In this document: in pieces, positions 62,040-64,000 of the stretch
Position numbering within the stretch: position 1 is the first letter of the stretch
Layout: each line of letters starts with the position of its first letter
From: Dyadobacter jejuensis
GTDB taxonomy: Bacteria > Bacteroidota > Bacteroidia > Cytophagales > Spirosomataceae
Reading direction: 5' to 3'
Length of the DNA: 64,000 nt
NCBI RefSeq assembly: GCF_003149085.1
Contig: NZ_QGDT01000008.1
Location: forward strand, 1-64,000
The notes under the pieces: model-generated
Told to the model about the DNA's origin: nothing
The model's database searches: none
What the model saw: only the letters and a program-made list of their open reading frames with translations
Position numbers and translations under genes: made by a program

Positions 62040-64000
62040 TTATCGCACTCGATACCCTTGTAAAGGCTTATCGAAGGCACCAATAAAAATCACTTCTTTC
62101 TTTCCTACGGGCACCTGAAGTACCGATTTCACATCGCCCAATACCGATAAACCTACCTTGGGTTGGGATATATATTCGAATCGTCCATCGTCATGGCCCT
62201 TCAACACGAAGCCATAATTAGCATCGACAGCCCCAATTTTCAGGCGATTGGCCGATTTATTGCCCAATAACAGGAAGTCTTTGATCCCATCCGAGTCTAT
62301 ATCCTTGTACAAAAGGTTGGTTACAGGGGCAAATTGGGCTTGGATCGGCAATTTTTGCTTGATTAGCTTTCCATTCTTCTGTATAAATAGAGAGGTTTCT
62401 AAGGTGTTAATTTTTAAAACCTTCGCACGCTGCCTCTGTTCCTCGTCGAGTATATCCTGGATGTTGGCGTCAGCATAAGCCTGGTACGATCTGAATTTCT
62501 TGCGCATTCCAAATATCTGATCGTTTAACTCGTCGCGGCTCACGAAAGGATAAGGCTTCCCCTGAATGTAGAAGCTAAAAAATGGATCGAGAGAGCCATT
62601 TTCATCGAAATCACCATAAACCAATTCGGCAGGTTCTTCCTCTGTGGCCCTAATTTGGGAGTTTAAACCAAAATTCCCAGCAAAGATATCCACCATCTGG
62701 TCTCCGTTTACATCGGCGAGGTACAAGGTACTCCATAGCCCCTCTGGCTCTTTGTCGAAGTATTGAAGGGTGGCATCTTTGAAACCTTCTTGAGTATTCA
62801 GATATATTTTTATCGGCATATACTCTCCACAAAGCACTAAGTCGGGGCGGCTATCGCCGTTAATATCGGCCCATTGGGCATCGGTTACCATGCCTATATG
62901 AGAAAATGGCACCTCTCCCACTTGGAAAGTCCCCTTCCCATCGTTGATCAACAGAAACGAGGTGGGGCTTTCTGGATACCGGCCAGGAATGATGCGCCCC
63001 CCTACGAACAAATCCATATCCCCGTCCAAATCGAAATCGACGGGTCGCACACAGGACTTACTACTGGCCTTTAGGTTAGGCAATGAAAGCACCGATAGCT
63101 CGAGTCCCCCCTTCTGGTTATTTATATAGAGCTCATCTTGTAGGGCTAGGCTTCCTGCAGTATAAAACGAATACCCACCTTTGGCAATATAAAGATCGTC
63201 GTAACCATCGCCGTTGGCATCGAAAAATACGGCCGCCGACTGCGCACTGCTGTTCTCGTCGCCAATATTAAAATCGGCCAGCTTGTCAAAGGTACCATCG
63301 GGGCGTTGCATCCATATATTACCGCGACTTTCTAAATGCCCGGAAATATATATATCGGCAAGTCCATCGTTATTAATGTCGCCTTGGGCCATCACAGGAC
63401 CCACTTGAGAGTACATCGATAACATGAGCGGTTGCCTTTTAAAATCATTTTCATCGAGGGCGACATGGGTATAAGGGAAGAGCCCATCTACTGGCTCCAA
63501 CAGGCTGCTCATGCTGGGTGAGGACAGCCTTTCTTTTCTATGGCCTGCGTCCTTTTTCTCGATCGTGTGCAGCTGGTCCAGGGCTAGGTTCACCAGCCGC
63601 TGCTCCGCCCCATCGGGCCATACCACGCGCACCGAATCGATGGACTGGTGATATGCACCCATGCCAAAATGAATCCTGGTCGATACCGCCGATAAATAAC
63701 CTCTGGTGGGACTTACTTCTTGGTATTGCATTTTCCCATCGGCATACAGATATACCTTTGCCCCTAGGGCATTAATATTTCCAGTGGGCTGTTGCAGTCG
63801 AAACTGAATATAATGATGTGTATTTTCATTATGACGGTTTTCGTAAAGTGATGCGGGTTCATTGATATTATTGACCACCAGGTCCAGATCGCCGTCGTTA
63901 TCCAAATCGGCATAAATAGCCCCGGCCGACACCGCCGCCTGGTCCAGGCCCCAGTCCTGCTGCATTTTGGAAAAGGTAAGATCCCGATTATTCTTAAAAA
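62040..64000 (-). CDS. FG-GAP/VCBS repeat protein with UnbV domain (partial, runs off the window)
   Basis: The reading frame is open to the right edge (position 64000), so at least 653 residues are visible and the true start is outside. Calcium-binding-like repeats (DLDNDGDLDLVVNN, GDINNDGLADIYISGHL, DFDLDGDMDLFVGG) are typical of FG-GAP/VCBS propellers. The stretch GNINALGAKVYLYADGKMQYQEV...GYLSAVSTRIHFGMG..VVWPDG is the ASPIC/UnbV domain. It is probably surface- or periplasm-located. It shares a unit with the haloperoxidase gene. Confidence 0.9.
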   Translation of the reverse strand, partial: FKNNRDLTFSKMQQDWGLDQAAVSAGAIYADLDNDGDLDLVVNNINEPASLYENRHNENTHHYIQFRLQQPTGNINALGAKVYLYADGKMQYQEVSPTRGYLSAVSTRIHFGMGAYHQSIDSVRVVWPDGAEQRLVNLALDQLHTIEKKDAGHRKERLSSPSMSSLLEPVDGLFPYTHVALDENDFKRQPLMLSMYSQVGPVMAQGDINNDGLADIYISGHLESRGNIWMQRPDGTFDKLADFNIGDENSSAQSAAVFFDANGDGYDDLYIAKGGYSFYTAGSLALQDELYINNQKGGLELSVLSLPNLKASSKSCVRPVDFDLDGDMDLFVGGRIIPGRYPESPTSFLLINDGKGTFQVGEVPFSHIGMVTDAQWADINGDSRPDLVLCGEYMPIKIYLNTQEGFKDATLQYFDKEPEGLWSTLYLADVNGDQMVDIFAGNFGLNSQIRATEEEPAELVYGDFDENGSLDPFFSFYIQGKPYPFVSRDELNDQIFGMRKKFRSYQAYADANIQDILDEEQRQRAKVLKINTLETSLFIQKNGKLIKQKLPIQAQFAPVTNLLYKDIDSDGIKDFLLLGNKSANRLKIGAVDANYGFVLKGHDDGRFEYISQPKVGLSVLGDVKSVLQVPVGKKEVIFIGAFDKPLQGYRVR

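Overview
The window is a chromosomal segment of a member of the Bacteroidota, most likely order Cytophagales. The evidence is two large secreted proteins and one small one with C-terminal type IX secretion (T9SS) sorting domains, PorD and the Bacteroidota-type RNA polymerase omega, the MurF-alanine racemase fusion, an OstA-like/LptC lipopolysaccharide export set, a Rho factor with a long charged N-terminal insertion, promoters of the TTTG-N20-TAnnTTTG type, and a PVC-type SGNH/propeller/cytochrome c protein next to a ThuA protein. The genus cannot be fixed from the sequence alone.

Layout. (1) Positions 1-3520 are a scrapyard of mobile and horizontally acquired DNA: an IS21-like terminus cutting a DUF1016 nuclease gene, a 317-bp copy of the 3' end of a DUF421 gene, the C-terminus of a probable mobile-element DNA methylase, a bacterial-PH gene inside a cassette-like unit bounded by an attC-like palindrome, an internally deleted IS66 element, and a second DUF1016 scrap. 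(2) Positions 3532-5560 hold an intact DUF421 protein, a Cys-rich copper-storage protein, and a DUF2975/HTH pair. (3) Positions 5820-12770 appear to be a tandem duplication of the unit [T9SS-secreted surface protein + LuxR-type regulator upstream]. One regulator copy is a decayed pseudogene, and one secreted protein carries what looks like a Cys-Gln thioester domain. (4) Positions 13002-16540 carry a second LuxR regulator convergent with a TPR sensor kinase, then a SRPBCC protein. (5) A tRNA-Ser(UGA) with terminator, purL and tilS follow. (6) Positions 21332-33492 are envelope and housekeeping genes: OstA-like, BamD, RpoZ, CoaBC, PorD, RecN, a SCO/cytochrome c group, LptC, an outer-membrane barrel and CoaX. 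(7) Positions 33952-37800 encode Rho, an OmpA-type protein with two OmpA-like domains, and two membrane-anchored helix-hairpin-helix proteins. (8) Positions 37851-53305 encode HtpG, a lipoprotein, a lone four-helix sensor module, a peroxiredoxin, a cysteine desulfurase/XdhC/MocA-like cluster, MurF-Alr, polyphosphate kinase and GyrB. (9) Positions 53462-64000 are all on the minus strand: a GT-C-like membrane protein, the SGNH/propeller/haem protein with ThuA, a small outer-membrane-type protein, a vanadium-type haloperoxidase and a partial FG-GAP/UnbV protein.

How the parts work together. Envelope biogenesis dominates: LPS transport (OstA-like, LptC), beta-barrel assembly (BamD), T9SS (PorD) and its cargo proteins, and murein synthesis (MurF-Alr). 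The XdhC/MocA/desulfurase group would mature molybdenum hydroxylases encoded elsewhere. The most distinctive parts are the duplicated T9SS-cargo/regulator unit with its candidate thioester adhesin, the cassette-like unit at 2378-3001, and the OmpA plus twin TM-HhH cluster. All calls rest on reading the sequence; no database search was run.
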